The notes below the pieces were generated by a model. It saw only the letters and a program-made list of their open reading frames with translations, ran no database searches and was not told the origin of the DNA. The position numbers and the translations under genes were made by a program. From Amblyomma americanum (lineage: Eukaryota; Arthropoda; Arachnida; Ixodida; Ixodidae): a stretch of 64,000 bases of DNA. The first letter of the stretch is position 1; every line of letters starts with the position of its first letter. This document shows positions 63,372-64,000 of the stretch, in pieces. Location: contig NC_135497.1 in the NCBI RefSeq assembly GCF_052857255.1, forward strand, positions 189,463,326 to 189,527,325. Direction: 5' to 3'.

Positions 63372-63508
63372 ACCATGAGCATATCCATAAGTTAAACCGC
63401 AAGCATATCCATAGGATAAATCATAAAGCATAACCATAAGCTAAACCATAAGCATCACCATAGGTTAAATCATAAAGCATAACCATAAGCTAAACCATAA
63501 GCATCACC
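63369..63508 (+). repeat. Minisatellite, six units of 24-25 bp, starting at the stop codon
   Basis: Six units begin with taaaycatra-like sequence and contain gcat(a/c)nccata. The last four form a 49-bp dimer present twice: taaatcataaagcataacca, then taagc, then taaaccataagcatcacc. The first unit begins with the TAA stop codon of the ORF at 63105, so the repeat would form the start of its 3' UTR. Confidence 0.9.
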
Positions 63509-64000
63509 GAACCTTTTCGCTTCGAGATATCCAGGCTTAACCTTAGCTAAGCCCCAGCCAATATTTTTGTTACACCTTTCGCTTCAGCGACGAAACGCGG
63601 CCATCTCGATCGGAGATTAGGCTGTGTTTTCACAAAGTAGCTGTATTAAACGCTTCACGAAGCGTTTATCTCAAGATAATCACATTTCCGTGCCCAAATC
63701 GCTGCGTAGCTCGTCGGCCATGGCGGCCATGTTGGCGGCGGCAGGCGCAAGCAACAAGACCGGAACAGCGCACTTTTCCGCTATCTGGCGGGTCCAGATC
63801 CACGGCGGCGGACGTTTGCTTCGACGCCGGGCGTCGAGTGCTCGCCATCGGGCGAAAATCGCCAACCTACTGCCGTAAAAGCGCTCCATGTATCCCGGCC
63901 CTTGGAGAATACTCTCAGCATATATGAGCCCTACTGCTCCGAACTGCACAGTTAAGCTGAAGGGCTGAGACAAGCGACAGAAGCAAACGGAAACAAACTT
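63509..64000. other. No recognised gene; one perfect hairpin
   Basis: A 10-bp perfect inverted repeat with a 2-base loop lies at 63647-63668 (taaacgcttc, ac, gaagcgttta). Open frames at 63624-63973 overlap on both strands without a domain. The sequence runs off the window. Confidence 0.45.

Overview
The window looks like intergenic, repeat-rich nuclear DNA of a hard tick (Ixodidae, probably a metastriate genus). The main reason is the tRNA-headed SINE that occurs about ten times and that I recognise as the tick Ruka-type family. Relics of CR1-like, RTE-like and Penelope-like retrotransposons, TTAA-flanked non-autonomous transposons, long dinucleotide repeats and an unsized 100-N assembly gap fit the same picture. 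This is recognition from memory, not a database match. I find no convincing conserved host gene. Most long open frames lie in GC-rich stretches, overlap one another on both strands and show no domain.

Layout. 1-6.9 kb: a CACGTG-bearing repeat, then SINEs with target-site duplications, including one SINE inserted inside the B box of an older SINE, and one copy of a transposon whose second, inverted copy lies 55 kb away. 7-13 kb: GC-rich unique sequence with the assembly gap and one isolated TATA box. 13.5-15.1 kb: a (CA)n block, then two (AT)n blocks bracketing an almost perfect 502-bp tandem duplication that contains a tRNA-like gene. 16-22.5 kb: four inverted-repeat elements of different kinds (one TTAA-flanked, one fold-back, two with terminal inverted repeats) and more SINEs. 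22.5-27.3 kb: GC-rich sequence with one 5'-truncated SINE. 27.35-28.9 kb: a dead CR1 3' end followed directly by a dead Penelope-like reverse transcriptase. 29-38.2 kb: little beyond simple repeats and one SINE.

38.2-41.6 kb: a 26-monomer satellite array (122, 124 and 148 bp monomers) with an eight-monomer higher-order repeat; nearly every monomer carries a potential 8-bp stem-loop. 41.6-56 kb: mostly unrecognised DNA with long poly-G/C tracts, an RTE 3' relic and a second, interrupted copy of the 0.6-kb repeat. 56.3-62.5 kb: a SINE, a 1.8-kb antisense RTE relic, a GC-rich stretch, a 5'-truncated SINE and the second TTAA-flanked transposon copy. 62.9-63.5 kb is the best candidate transcription unit: two TGACGTCA sites, a TATA box, an 88-codon ORF with an internal charged repeat, and a minisatellite that begins at the stop codon.

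The genes do not form a pathway. The window is best read as layered insertions whose order can partly be worked out. The items most worth checking are the satellite higher-order repeat with its stem-loop, the tandem tRNA-like duplication with a palindromic junction, the clustering of SINE truncations in the tRNA T arm, and the small ORF at 63.1 kb.
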